Shown: piece by piece, positions 45,084 through 57,735 of the stretch | Layout of the letters: each line of letters begins with the position of its first letter | How positions within the stretch are numbered: the stretch's first letter is position 1 | DNA from: Cryptomeria japonica | Taxonomy: Eukaryota > Streptophyta > Pinopsida > Cupressales > Cupressaceae | Assembly (NCBI RefSeq): GCF_030272615.1 | Contig: NC_081414.1 | Coordinates: forward strand, 659,320,292-659,384,291 | Direction of reading: 5' to 3' | DNA: 64,000 bases | Translations under genes and position numbers: made by a program | The notes under the pieces: generated by a model | What the model was told of the DNA's origin: nothing | Database searches by the model: none | What the model saw: only the letters and a program-made list of their open reading frames with translations

Positions 45084-47871
45084 TGTAATATCCCCACAAT
45101 TTTTTTTCAATTTATTTCCAGTTACAATCACAACAAGAACCTGTTAAGGTTATTAAATGAAGATACAATAATGCTGAAACTGTAACCCTTCCACTTTCTG
45201 ATCACCAAGTGCCCAATATGGGAAGGTGAGAGTATACGGTGTTGAGGGGATTGTTAGCTTCAAATAACTGGAAATAATACAATGCTTGGGTGGCAAGCCA
45301 GCCCCTTCCACTTTTCAGCAGGATATGGAGAATATTAAAAATCACTTGGCGGTAAAGCAGCCAAAGATGATGGAAGAACTGAAGAACAATCACTCTACCG
45401 CTTATGCAGCAGGAGGACTAGAAATGAAATAGCAATCAACTCCACCGCTTATTCAGCAGGAGGACTGAAAATGAGATTACAATCAACTCAACCGCTTATT
45501 CAGCGGGAGGACTGAATTACAATAGATAAGAAGGCGGCAAGCCAGCCTCTTCCATTTATGCAATGGGCCAAAGAACAACAATCCAAGTATATAGCTGTTA
45601 GTACTACCAATCAGCTTTACAATGCAAACATGGATTACAAAATTACTAGAATCATTGTCCAAACTAGGCGGCAAGGCCAGCCTCTTCCACTTATGCAGTG
45701 GGACTAAGAGAGTTCAAATAAATTGCTGTTAGTACTACTAACAAGCATTACAATATGATTCATCATGGATATTCAAATGTCAAAACCCAAACTAACAGCT
45801 GCAACTTATTACCAAGACTCTTCACACCACACCCATAGACTCACACACCTGAAAACCAACTTCAACCCCCCAAAAACTAAATCTGATATGAATGAACAAC
45901 AGGTTGGAAATACAGACCAGCAACATTAAAATCCTCACAAACACTTCTAAATCACTCCCCACACACTCAACTTATTTCTAAACACACTCCAAAGATCCCA
46001 CACACTCTAAAACCAACTCCACACAAGGAAACACTCCAAACTAACAATTTTTCAGATTTTGATATGCAACCCATGTGCTGGAAACACACAGACCAGCAGC
46101 TTAGAAACTCACAAAAATGCTCGTAACTCTATTCACACTCAACGGGATTACCCCCAAATGGATGCAAATGAGAGATGCAAGACAGGCGATGAGATTAGAA
46201 CCAACAAACTGCACCCAAAACCCCCAAATGAATTTATGCACGCATTCCCAAGCAACCCAGCATAGTACGACTAGGAAAGACTACGATTTGCATTTAAAAA
46301 ATAAATACTCAACATTAAGCTCTACAAACTTATAAACTTGATCGCCTGTGGCATAGGAAGAGAACGAGCCACTACCCAGAATGATCTGACACACAAACTG
46401 AGAGTTATGAGCTAAAACGTGCTACAGCCACACCAAAAACCAGCAACACTGAAATCCACACCACTGGAAATCTGAAAATGCACACTAAAATCAAACCACA
46501 CATTTAGAAGATCCAATCACAACTAGGAGTGATGTCTCACACTCGAAGTCTGTCAAGAGCCCTAGGAGGTATTCACCCTTGAAGATTGTCTGGAGTCAAT
46601 CCGACAATATAACAGTGTAAATTGTCTGCGATACCAAATGAGAAGCCCAACACTCTCATTTATAGATTTTGAGGGCTCAAATTCAAATTCACATTCCCTC
46701 CAAATGAACGCCAAATCCAAATGCACATTCACTTCACATTATTTTGAAATTACATTTCATTTATCCTTTCTCCAAATCGACCTTCTCATAGGAGCAAATA
46801 TTCTTTATAAAAATGACAATAAAATCATAATGTGGCATCCAAGGTAGATAAGTGAAATATATTATAAAATTAACTTATTTCTCCATAAGGCGTCCATCTC
46901 GCTGTATTAATATTTCACTTTATAAAGTATTTTTCCTCAACAATAAATCACCCAATATATAATTAAGGTAAAGACTTATATATCAATATAACTTAAGCAA
47001 CCCCTTTTAAATGAATCGTCCAACCTTTGCCTTAAGTTATAATTTAATTTAAAACACCATTTTTCATCAAATACTGAACCTGCCAAAACAAGCTCCAGGG
47101 ATATGGGGAAACAAGCTGAGAGAATTGCCTTGCCAGAAATAGTCACTAAACTAAGTTGATGAACCCTTGCCAAGAATAGCACCAAAAAGATGAGGGAAGA
47201 CCAACTGCTCAAACTGACCTGTCGGAAATAGCCATCTGAACAAGCCTGTTGACATCTTGCTAAAATTAGAACTGCTAAAAATAGTACTTACTAAAAATAG
47301 CATATTGCTAAAAATAGCATATTGCTAAAAATAGCATATTGCTAAAAATAGTAAGTGTTTCCAAAGTGATTTTAACCACATTCAGAGCAGTCGTCGCACT
47401 TACTAAAAATAGTAAGTCTTGTAAAAGTCACCCAATGCAGATGCATGTCAAACCATTCTGAAGCTCTCTGAAAACCCAGAAGGAATCCAGAATCCAAACT
47501 GTCAAACTCCCACATATAGCCCCTGAAAACACCAAAGAATCCTCCTAGAAAATAGGAAACCCTAATTTCTGCCCCCGACTAGCCTACGGGCCTCCGAACT
47601 AGGCTAACGGCCAACATAACTAATCACTGCGGAGAAGGGGTCATTACACTAAAAGATGCACCCTCCCTTACTATTACCTGTTAGAACATAATGTTGTTTG
47701 TGGATCACACACACAAACTCTACATGAGAAAATCAAATATAGATGGAATAGAAGATTCAGTTAGAAAATGGAGAGAGAATATTGCAATGCATTTAGAAAT
47801 TAGATCAGAATAAAATTAATGAATACACTAAATTGAGAGCGATGGGCAACCAATTGTCAGTTCATGATTAG
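44945..47871. repeat. Diverged direct repeats of about 130-150 bp around a solo LTR
   Basis: 44945-45071 and 47722-47871 share AAAATCAAAYATAGATGG, GAGAGARRATTG, CATTTAGAAATTA and ACCAATTGTCA in the same order. They are too unlike to be target duplications. They may be parts of an older element or a duplication interrupted by the LTR. Confidence 0.7.
45084..47648. mobile_element. 2.6-kb solo LTR, target duplication CTAAA
   Basis: Starts TGTAATATCCCC and ends GGGGTCATTACA; CTAAA flanks both sides (45079-45083 and 47649-47653). Ends are nearly palindromic to each other, so the strand is uncertain. It holds three 47-bp units at 45397-45520 (each ACCGCTTATTCAGCAGGAGG or a close form) and three 17-bp units at 47301-47351 (CATATTGCTAAAAATAG). 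No coding frame. Confidence 0.85.
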
Positions 47872-48251
47872 TTATGCTTTAGGATTGTGCATTTATTTTC
47901 TACATCAGTATATACAAAACTGTTCTAACATATGGTATATTAAATAATTAGAAAGTTTAAATGCTTTAAATCTAGACATATTACTATCATCCTTGAGTAG
48001 GGTTATCAGTGGATTAATGTGCACAAGGTTTTGATCTGATTGTTTATTGGCTTTTTTGGCTATTCTTATGTTGGGAATTTGCATTTGAATGTGATCTCAC
48101 CTTTTTGGATTTGTTCTGTCAAGTCATTAAACAGTCAATTGCTTCTATGAAGAACATAGATGCCGCATGGCTGCTATGCTTTCAACCTTTCTCCAGCCTT
48201 TATCTATAATGGGTGATTGTATACTTTAACATATTTCTGCTTTTTGTGCAG

Positions 48252-48725
48252 ACTGGGGAACAATTGGATAGACTTGCTCATGTGTTCTCATATATAACTC
48301 ATCTTCTTAATTTCAAGGCCATGCCAGTTTCTGCTATCAAACAGCTACTAAGGGCAAGGACCACACTCGAGAATGACAGAGATGACAAAGGCACATCACA
48401 TCTGATGGAATCATCGAGAATTCCTGGTGTTACCCTTGCTAAATTTTTGAAGCTATTTTCAGATACAAAAGGAAACATACCAAGAGAGAAGAGGGACCTG
48501 CTTAGCAGTTATATCCTTGTCCTCACTATTATAGCAGATGGTTTTGAAACCGAACCATTGGATATCGCAAAGGATTTGAAAATAACGATGAATGATCTGG
48601 TATCTCGTTATCAAGAACTAGGCTGTAAGTCACAGAAATCAAAAGGTAGCCATAAAATAACTCTTCCAGTTCCACTTGCTTTCCCAACGTTGCAGCAAAA
48701 CCGATCGAGGAAGAGAACACAGTGA
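48252..48725 (+). CDS. RPA49: RPA49 exon 4 (C-terminal tandem winged helix)
   Basis: 157 codons and a TGA. It follows a TTTTGTGCAG acceptor and reads on in frame from exon 3. It encodes the bulk of the tandem winged-helix domain of A49, with DRLAHVFSYITHLLNFK, GVTLAKFLKLF, IPREKRDLLSSYILVLTIIADGFE and IAKDLKITMNDLVSRYQELGC, then a LPVPLAFPTL stretch and a basic tail (NRSRKRTQ) as in plant A49 proteins. The domain binds DNA and supports initiation. The TGA overlaps a GTGAGT that could act as a splice donor; see the finding on an alternative end. The exon shows no stop or frameshift, so the gene looks intact. Confidence 0.9.
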   Translation, partial: TGEQLDRLAHVFSYITHLLNFKAMPVSAIKQLLRARTTLENDRDDKGTSHLMESSRIPGVTLAKFLKLFSDTKGNIPREKRDLLSSYILVLTIIADGFETEPLDIAKDLKITMNDLVSRYQELGCKSQKSKGSHKITLPVPLAFPTLQQNRSRKRTQ

Positions 48726-51720
48726 GTGAACCTTATTTCAGAATACTTATGTGGAGTTTTCTCCAAGGAATTTATTTCTTGCCTCTGATGAGCCATAGGG
48801 TTTTGTTTGTCTAATTAAACTTAAAATTTCTTGGCTCATTCTTCACATGTTTCAAGCATTTAAAGATATGAAAATGTCTGCCCCTACAAAGTGATGCAAC
48901 TTAAGATCTAGGGTTTGAGCTCTCTGTGGTTTGGATGAGTTCATCTTGAAATGATTATTATTAAAAGGGATTTTTGGTACAGGCATGGCCGTGAAGCCAT
49001 TTTTAAAATTTTGTTTTCAATGTAAGGCAGTTCTTGATCAGATTGCATAAATGCATTGTCTTGTGCCCTAAACCTATATAATATATCTATATGTTTTAAG
49101 ACTCATTGTCACCAGTGAGCTTTTATCCCAGATCATGCAGCATGATGTAAGAGATATGCATCTGGAGCCTCATGTTTATTACATTGACATCTCAATTCCT
49201 CGTGTTTTCTATCGAACATTAATATAATCAATGACATATATATGATTGCATTTCACTGGTTTGGGATGCATTTTTCATGTTTCCTTTTCATTCAGACAGT
49301 AGTGTTTAAATTTGGGATTACTTTGTTTTCCCTTGGTTTATCTGATAATCTTTTGTAGAAGAGGAAATGCTGGATATGAACTCAGGGACCAGGTAAGAGT
49401 ATTGGAGAGATACTGATTCACCTAAAGGATTGGGAACCAGAACTATGTACGACACTTGATTACTTTTTTTATTCACTTGTAATCAGGCTGTGTTGGAGAG
49501 ATGGATTACTAGATATACCCAAATGTTTTTGCTATAGTAATTATTGTGATTATCCTCATGGTTATGCATTCTTATAACCTATTCATGGTATTTTCTTTTA
49601 CATTATATGATTGCAAGTTTCAATAAATAAATGCAATCATTGGTAACTTGTGTCTGGACTTATTGCATTATCTGTTAAATCCTTTCGCACTAGCATACAG
49701 GTATCTATTATGATTTATGAGTGTATCCAACTTATATATCTTTAAAACAAGCAGGTCATTTGCATGTTCGATGTCCAGAGGCTTTCTGGAAAACACACTA
49801 TTTTATATGCTTCTATTTAAAATATCATTGTATGAATTGCAACTTTGTAATCTTTCCAAGCAAGGATCTTTGTTATCATTCTAGTCTCAGAAAAAAATGA
49901 AGGCAATGAAAAGAAGAAAATAGAAGTATTCAAATGTCGGCAATGAAAATTAAAAATGCAAGCACCCAAAATAGAAAATACCATTAAGCTCTTCTTTTTA
50001 ATGAAAAATAAGACACATTCACGCTTTTGGCACTCTTTGAACATGCAACAACTGCTGTGATATTTTACAAATGAGCTGCATCATCTAGCAACTTACAGGA
50101 ATTCAAGCTTCTCGCCTAACCTTCAAAAGATGAAGTTGGTGATATCGGCTAGTTAGAAGTAAGCAGGGTTAAGTTTTAATTCTTAAAATTTGATTTTATG
50201 GTTAGCATTTTGGTAATCTTTATTGTTGTCATTTGATAAGCCTAGGAAATTTTAAATCAAGAAATACAAGGCAGATCAAGCGAGATCTGTTTGATGCTTA
50301 TTGCATTGCCTGTAGAAGAGTAACTTTAATGTTTTGAGTTCTGTATCTGTTGCTTTGCGACAATGTATTGCTTTTTCATTGTGACAACCATGAAGCTTGC
50401 ATTAAATTGAGTAGTCATCCTCTTACCCAGGACCATAAATGTAAGGCCATTTTTTTAGTCAAGGAATAAAATTTTTCATCTCTTTAGGCCTAATTTTGTG
50501 TTCTCTGACCTGGGTAAGGCGTGGTCTATAGAATTAAGCTGTTTATGTTTAGAGGAACATTAATGTTTCTTTATGAAATAAGCAAAATAAATTTGTTCAG
50601 TGGAGAATATTGCAGGACATCAATGCAAATGGTTAGTAGTAAGAATGTATATATATTTGAACTTGTATGTCTTGTAACTAATCTGCTATTATCATATTAT
50701 TTTTAAAGAAAAATGCTACTATGTAGCTTTCAATAGTAATTGTAGAAGACAAATTAAATCACGAGCAACTGAAAATAATGGGACCTTGTTAGGACTTGCT
50801 CATCTTATGGGTCTGAAAGAAAACAAAATTAGTAAGGAATGCTATATCATCTTAATTTGGAATCTTAATGTTTGGAGTCACTAAAAAATTGTGAATCAGT
50901 TTTGATGCTTTCAGAGCAAAATTTCGTCGACTACATGGAGGTACAAATTATGTCCGGGATAAATTTTGTCCATGGTTTCCACAGGTATATGATCTGAAAT
51001 TGGATCCTGAAAATTAGAAAATCGCACCATTCATATTTATTTGTAAAGACAATTAGCATGTCTCTTGAAACACGTTTAAGTACTCTCAAAAAGATGAAAT
51101 CAATCGAGACCAAAGTAAAAAAATTCCAGAAGGGTATTCAAAGGTTGTAGATGGTTATGAGGTGATCTAGACACCTTGGGGGCTATACGATTGAAATGGG
51201 TTAATGAATATAGATGAAACACTAAGTAGAATTTTGTTAGTAGCGAAATCACTACTTGCAAGAGCTTGGGAATTGTGGAACAACCAATTAAAGTAGGAGA
51301 CGATTATGTGTCATGGCGGTTGCAGAGCTTCCATTATGTTTTTACTTATAGTTTGTGGTTTCATTGTGTTATATATGGCGCTTTTGTCAAGGAGAATTGA
51401 CTGGGCAGGGGGCAATTGTTGCAAATATGATGGTTGATAACAAATCTTAGCCTTCAGGCTTTCTTCAATTGAGCTTGAGTTTTTATCTATACATATACAA
51501 ATATGTTGTTAGGGGTCATTGTGTGCAGTCGCATATGCACATGCTCACACACATAAATGGTTTTTAATTGTACTACTAGTACATATATGACATCTATGTA
51601 TGTTTGTATTAGTTTGGACTGATTTCTCAAGGTTCCTAATATAGATCGTGTTTTGATGGTGGGGATATGCCTTGGATTAAATTGCTTGACTATAAGGATC
51701 TCCTTTTTTGTTGTTGATGA
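48726..51720. other. Sequence downstream of RPA49, nothing recognised
   Basis: AT-rich, no frame above background, no transposon ends found. The start should contain the 3' untranslated region and polyadenylation site of RPA49, but no signal stands out. Confidence 0.6.
49370..49427 (+). other. Possible alternative last exon of RPA49
   Basis: TTTTGTAG ends at 49369. If the GTGAGT at 48722 is used as donor the frame skips the stop and gains about 18 residues (QRGNAGYELRDQVRVLERY) before a TGA at 49425-49427; a GTAAGA at 49404 could be a further donor. Sequence signals only. Confidence 0.3.
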
Positions 51721-52440
51721 TGTTTTGCCACTGATCACCCTGCTTCTAGTAGCTTTTGGTTTACTCCCAACATAAGTGTGGAATGCCCGTAATAATCACT
51801 CTAGTAGTAAAGCTTTGACTTTGGTTGATGGTTCATCTCAAGTTGTTGGGTTTTCTCCTTTTGCTCTCCTTGCTACAACTCAATTTCATAAGGGGGTTTC
51901 TCTTGAGGTTGGTGTTGCTTTGGTGAGTCCCTTACCTCTTTCCGAGTCCTCTTCTTATGATCATACCATGGTAGCTTTTTCTTTGGTTCTATATACCCAT
52001 TACATGTGTGGGGACCTTTACTTTATATATGTACATGAATTGATTGTGGGACCTGACTTCTTTGGCTAGACTCTCTTTGTGTGAGATACCTTTAGTGGAG
52101 GTGATGGTTGATGAGATACCTCTCCTCATTAACGAAAATAGGTCATACTAACTCTATTTCAGATTCTCATACTTGAACGAAAATTGGTCATACTAACTCT
52201 ATTTCAGATTCTCATACTTGATTCATTGGTGCGTGGATTGCTACATTAGGATCAAGTGTTGTGGTGGTTGCTAATCCTTTGATGTTGTGTGCTATATTGT
52301 TTTGTTGTTTGTGGGTGGCAACAATGTTATACTAGGTTATTTTGTTTGTTCCTTATCTCATGTTACTCTATTAATTTGCTCGCTGTACATGGGTTTAGAG
52401 CCTTTCAAAACCCACTTTACCAATATAAAAAACATAACAT
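51700..52440 (+). mobile_element. Old LINE-like fragment (end of ORF1 and 3' tail)
   Basis: A Ser/Val/Pro/Leu-rich frame (51776-52069) resembles the low-complexity C-terminal half of the ORF1 at 56647-57735. It is followed by a T-rich 3' region ending GGGTTTAGAGCCTTTCAAAACCC and an A-rich run near 52430, which matches the 3' end of the LINE at 58030-58060. At 52130-52215 a block of about 45 bp (with GGTCATACTAACTCTATTTC) is duplicated in tandem. ORF2 is absent. Confidence 0.45.
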
Positions 52441-52559
52441 CTGTGTCTTCAAACTAATTTCCAAGTTTGTCTTATCCATTTTTCTAATCTTTTTTATTAC
52501 TTATAGTTTTACATTCAAAAAATGTGTTCTCAACTATTTATCATTGATTTTTTGTTAAG

Positions 52560-53850
52560 TAACAATCTTTGTCCCTTATCCCTTAGTTATCAATCTTTAT
52601 TAGGTTTTCTTGTCTAGGTAAATAATTAGTGATAATATCATGTAGTCTAAACCAATATTTGCTGTACCAAGTGTAACAAAACTATAGGTAATTTCTATAT
52701 TTTGCTAAAGTAAGACAATTTAGGAAATAATGTTAAGGTCACATGTAACACCTTGTCTTATAGGCAATCTTGAATTTTGCTTGAAATCACTTTTTAAAGA
52801 AAATGCATGATTAAGCATGGAGGGTTTTCATTCAAGAGGTTTAATCGATTGTGTTAGATCAAATCCTTTTGGATAGAATCCCCTTAAGTTTAAATGAAAT
52901 TCTTGATGGTTTCTCGGGGCTTGTCAAAATGTTAACAAAAAAATCACTTAATGTTTTTGGGGATAGAATGAAGTTATTTTTAAGTACATAATCTTTAGTG
53001 TTAGCTTTCCAAAAAGTATAATAGTTTTTATTTTTTATTTTTTTAATATTATATTATTTTTAATTTTATAGTAAACATAGGTCCATTACAAAATAACAAT
53101 GACCTATGCTTAAGACACTTGAGAAAATAATAAGCTTTATTAGAGAGAAACGCACTGCTATTTTTTATGGATGTACTTGTTTCAATAAATATAAAAATAA
53201 TTTCAATATATATGTTAAGAGAAATGTGATATGATATATATATTTTTAAAATTTTATCTCAATTCAAAACTAATAATAAATAAGATATTTAATATAAATA
53301 ACCCAAAAATTTGCATTTTAAACATTAGAATTAATGATCTAATTCTAACAAATCACGGACACATTTTATTTATAGTAAACATTACATGATAAGGGAAAAT
53401 GTCATTCAATAAAAAATAAAAATACAATAAAAATATCACATGTCATTACTTTACATTTATCATTAAATTCTTGATCACTTATTTGGTATAACCGACACAA
53501 ATTGAAAAATATTTACTTTGAGATTCAAAATTACACAATATTTAAATACCTCTTACATGAATACATCTAAAAACACCACTTTCTTTGTTAAAAATGCTTA
53601 TATTACATTATAATATATTTCTTTCTCATCCTCATTGATCATATCAATTCACAAAGTAATTTTTTTGAATTGATGATTTTTTATGAAAAGTGAAAGTAGA
53701 TTATAATACAAATTTATCAAAAGGACAACATCTATTCATATTCAAACAAAATATGTTAAAAAAAAAACATCCGATCCTAACAAAAATAATAGGCCAAAAA
53801 ATCGACATATAAAAAAATTACATCATATAATCATATAATATAACATGAAA
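52560..53850. other. AT-rich intergenic DNA
   Basis: No genes or transposon ends seen. Confidence 0.6.
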
Positions 53851-53854
53851 TAAG

Positions 53855-54995
53855 TTTTACTTCCACATAGCTTCATTCATAACAACATACAATTTTTTAA
53901 TATCAACAATAAATAAATATACAAATGTTTAGCACATCCCCCTCCAAATCCTAAACCAAGCCAACTTACCTAGATATGACAATACCTAGAAATTAGAGCA
54001 TGAATTGATCAAAGATTGTATGCTTTATGGACATTTTCTAAATTTTTTAAGATGCACATGCTCTTATAGAGAATGTTAACATTTACAATTGGTATTCTTA
54101 TTGATATATTATGCTATTTGATGTCACATAATGTGACTTCCCCCTTTGTGCACTTGTCTTATTCAAGGACCATAACATCTAGAATCATATTTTTATTTTT
54201 CTTATTTCTAAGAGATTTGTAAGAACCCACTTCTTGTAAGATTAACCTTCTTTAAACAAGCACGAAAGATTGTATGTCCTTTGGCTCTAGCAAGTAAGGT
54301 CCACTATCAAGCTTTGTGAATTACTTTATGAAGACTTACATAATTTAGTGTCATTTTTTTTTCACTTTCACTTAACCTTATTCATAGCAACATTATTTTT
54401 TTAACATTTCTAATAAATAAATATACAAATGTTAAAAATAATAAATTTTAAAGTGATAGCACATCCCCTTTACGACCATATTCCCAAAACACTTGAATAA
54501 AAATATGGCACACAAATTGATTCCTAACTACTAATCATATTTAGGCTACTCTAAATCCTAAACTAAGCCAAGTACCTAGTTATAATAAAATCTAGAAATT
54601 AGAGCATGAATTGATTAAAGATTTAATGCTATATGGATAAAGTACTTCATAAACATTACTTAATGTTCCCTCAATACTTTTAAAATGTACACGCTCTTAT
54701 AGAGAATGTTTATATTCACAAGTCGTATTCTTTATTGATAAATAATGCTATTTGATGAGACATAATGTGACCTCCCTTTTGTGCACTTGTTTTATTCAAG
54801 GACCATAACATCTAGAATCATATTTCTATTTTTTTCCATTTCTAAGAGATTTGTGTGAACCCACTTCTTATAAGATTAGCCTTCTTTGAACAAGTACAAA
54901 GATTATATGTCCTTTCAAAGATAAGGAGCAACTTTAGCAAGTATAAGGCCCACTATCAATCTTGTGAATTACTTTATGAGGATTTAACATAATTT
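53855..54995. repeat. Tandem duplication of about 0.5-0.6 kb
   Basis: Copy 1 (about 53855-54350) and copy 2 (about 54355-54990) share AATAAATAAATATACAAATG, TAGAGCATGAATTGAT, CTCTTATAGAGAATGTT, GCTATTTGATG, AAGGACCATAACATCTAGAA and CTAAGAGATTTG in the same order, with many changes and small indels. Not coding. Confidence 0.85.
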
Positions 54996-56212
54996 AGCTG
55001 TCAATTTTTTGAGTTTTTGTCTTCTATTTTATGGATATCAAATATATGGTTTGAATCAAAGAAATGTTGGGATAGAAATAGAATCATTTAAAGACTAGTA
55101 TGATTTGTTGTAACCTGAAGCATGAGGAGTTGTAAAATATTTAGTTTTAATTTGGTTGTATCATGGTGAATTTTAAATGTCATTAGTCTATTTTATTGCA
55201 TTAAAAAAAATATTTTTAAGTACAAAACTTTGAGCTCTATTGAATTTGACATTATTACAATCAAGTGGCACACATTATTTCTTTTCACTTTCAAAATGTT
55301 CTTGTGGATTCTTTCACTCATATAAATACATCTTTGTTCAATAAGAAAATGAGAGAAGCTATTATTTGATCATATTTCATAAACTTGCATCGATAACTTG
55401 TAAGCCACAATAAAAGGTATTGTCAATTCTCACCCAATAGTTAATGTATTAATTTGTGCAAAGCCATGTCACACCTTTCCAAATCACCTATCATAATTCA
55501 GCTCCTTAGAAAATCCCTTTTTGCCTTGATGCAAGTTTCTATAAACACTTGTGGCCTTTTCATGGGCATGACTAAACCATTTTATTAAAATCTATGACCT
55601 ATTAAGAATTCTATATTTATAATAATTTGGTTGACAATTCAATTTCTCTCTTTTTCTTGACTTTCTATATATAAATATTTGTTCATTACCAAAACATAGC
55701 ATGCAATTGTATACTTGCATGTTGTAGGTTTTTTTTTCCATTGCTTGATCATTATTACTTGAATTATTCCACATACCATCAGTCGTGCTTCTCAATTTAC
55801 CTTGTGAAGATCACCTCTTTTTTCTTTCATTACTCACCTCTCTCCTAAGGCCATCAACAAGATAGCTGAGAAGCAAAGCCAATAAATCACTACAAATATA
55901 ATCTAGAATGTAGATCACACATTCCTTCACCACGATTACAAAATTATGAGTGCTATATTAAGGTGGGTGCTCTAACACATGCTTTTACAAAATTAGATAT
56001 GAGGTAACCTTTCTTTACAATATAAAAAGTCATCTATTTATGTTGGTAGCTTAATTGTTTGAATTTTTTCACTTTGAAAATAAATATTTTATGATGATTT
56101 ATTGTTACAAATAAAATAATGATTACTTTTCTTAATTAAATTAAGTATCATTTAAATCATATTATCTCTCTTCATGACAAATCAACTATTACATTACAAT
56201 AATAACTATTCA

Positions 56213-57735
56213 GTGCCTGCTCTGGGTGCCTCCGCTTCGGTGGGGGGTACTGATGTTTCTGACAGCTCTAATGGAACGACTCATGCTGGTGATGATGTGC
56301 CCATTGTGCCTCCATTGACGTCTGCTTGCTGTGTTGACTCGACCACCTGTATTTCGGGTGCGGATTGCTCAACTTTTGGGGTCTCTAGGGGATCTTATGC
56401 TCATCTGGCTTTGGAAGGGGTAAGGGATCTGCTCATGTTGAGACTAAGCCTTTTCTTGTTTGTCAGTCTATTGCTATTAATTTGGAAGAAAAGATAGTTG
56501 AAGAGATTGATTAGGTTGCCTCTGATCTTTCTTCTAATGCAGTTATATGCCGGTTTAGGGGTTTTTGGCCCAGTCTCTCGAGACTCCATGAATGGATCTC
56601 TAAGCATTGGGAACCCCTCATTTCAGATTCGGTTCAAATTTTTCCTTTGGCGAAGGGTTTTTATATTGCCAAGTTTGATAAAGTGGTGGATAGAAAGATC
56701 ATTCTATGTGATCACTTTTTTTGGGAGAATCGTTTCCCTTTGATGATTAAACCTTGGCATGAGGATTTTAATCCCTCATCCGAATCCTTTTGCAAAATGC
56801 CGATTCGGGTTAGACTCCCCAACCTCCCACTTCATCTTTGGGTGGACCAGCTCCTTGAGGAAGTGGGTGAGGCTTTGGGAGATTTTCTTATGGTGGATGT
56901 GGAGTTCTCTGATATCCTTCACTCCACCCATGCTCGTATTTTGGTAGATATTGATGCTTCTAAGGGCCTACATGTAGAGATCAAAATTTCAACACCCAAG
57001 GGTTTCTGGATTCAACCTTTGGATTATGAAGGGTTTTCCTTTAGATGTAGAAGATGCTTCAAGACTGGGCATGTCGCGACTAAATATGATTTAGAGAAAG
57101 TTAAAGTGAAGAAGCCCTCTTCATGGTGGAAAAGTGCCTCTTCTCAACATTATACTGTATTCAAGAGCTCTTCTCAGACGGTTGGGCAGGATCTTCCCAT
57201 CAATGGTTCTAAAGAGTCTGTGGTGGATTCTGCTGGATCTGTCCCCTTGGTCCCTGGGATGAGATTTGATACTCCTTCAGTGTATGTTGTTGATGGTGTT
57301 GTCCCTTTTGTTGACATTTCAAATGGTGTTCCTACTTTGATTCCTTCTGAGCCATTTGGTGGCCCTGATATTTTACAAATTGCTGGTTTTGCCCCTGCAA
57401 CTGGGTGTGATAGGATTTTGGATGGTACGTCTGCTGGTGCTGCCCCTATTCCTATTTCTGTTTCGGCTTCTGATGCATCTGCTAGAGTTGTCCCTGTTTC
57501 TTCTTCCAGGGATGTGCCTGGCCCTAGATCTGTTGGTCCTGCTGGCTCTTCGATGTTTGCTGGCCCCTCCTTGGACGCTGGGTTTCCTGCATTGGATTCA
57601 CTGGAGTGGCAAGCTGAGGTTGCTAAGGTTGAAGAAGGCTGGATTTCAGTTAAAAGAAAACATTCTAAAAGGTTTGCGCCCTCTTTTGACATGACCCTTA
57701 GATCCCAAAAGAAGGGATCCAAAGGGAAATCCTAA
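56213..57735 (+). pseudogene. LINE ORF1 (DUF4283 and CCHC zinc knuckle)
   Basis: Open from 56647 to the TAA at 57733-57735, and readable upstream to about 56460 in the same frame past one TAG (56512-56514), then in another frame back to 56213. The DUF4283-type domain is plain: RFRGFWPSL...W, GFYIAKF, MIKPWHEDFNP, PIRVRLPNLPLHLW, ILVDIDASKGL. The knuckle reads C-R-R-C-F-K-T-G-H-V-A-T-K-Y: the fourth ligand is Tyr instead of Cys, so metal binding is probably lost. The last 180 residues are Ser/Pro/Val-rich. ORF1 proteins bind the element RNA. One frameshift and one stop make this copy dead. Confidence 0.8.

Larger units (their letters stand above)
19286..48251 (+). other. RPA49 intron 3, 28966 bp
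   Basis: Phase-0 intron starting GTATTT and ending TTTTTGTGCAG. It is filled by nested transposons described separately. Stretches with nothing recognised: 19286-20000, 23000-24790, 25200-26400. If the exons on both sides are the true neighbours (their frame and the A49 domain order agree), the gene must be transcribed across all of these elements. Most transposon genes inside lie on the minus strand, opposite to the host gene. Confidence 0.85.

Noticed and set aside
57174-57722. 182-codon frame on the minus strand opposite LINE ORF1
   Set aside because: It is a shadow of the low-complexity Ser/Pro/Val coding part on the + strand and has no recognisable domain.
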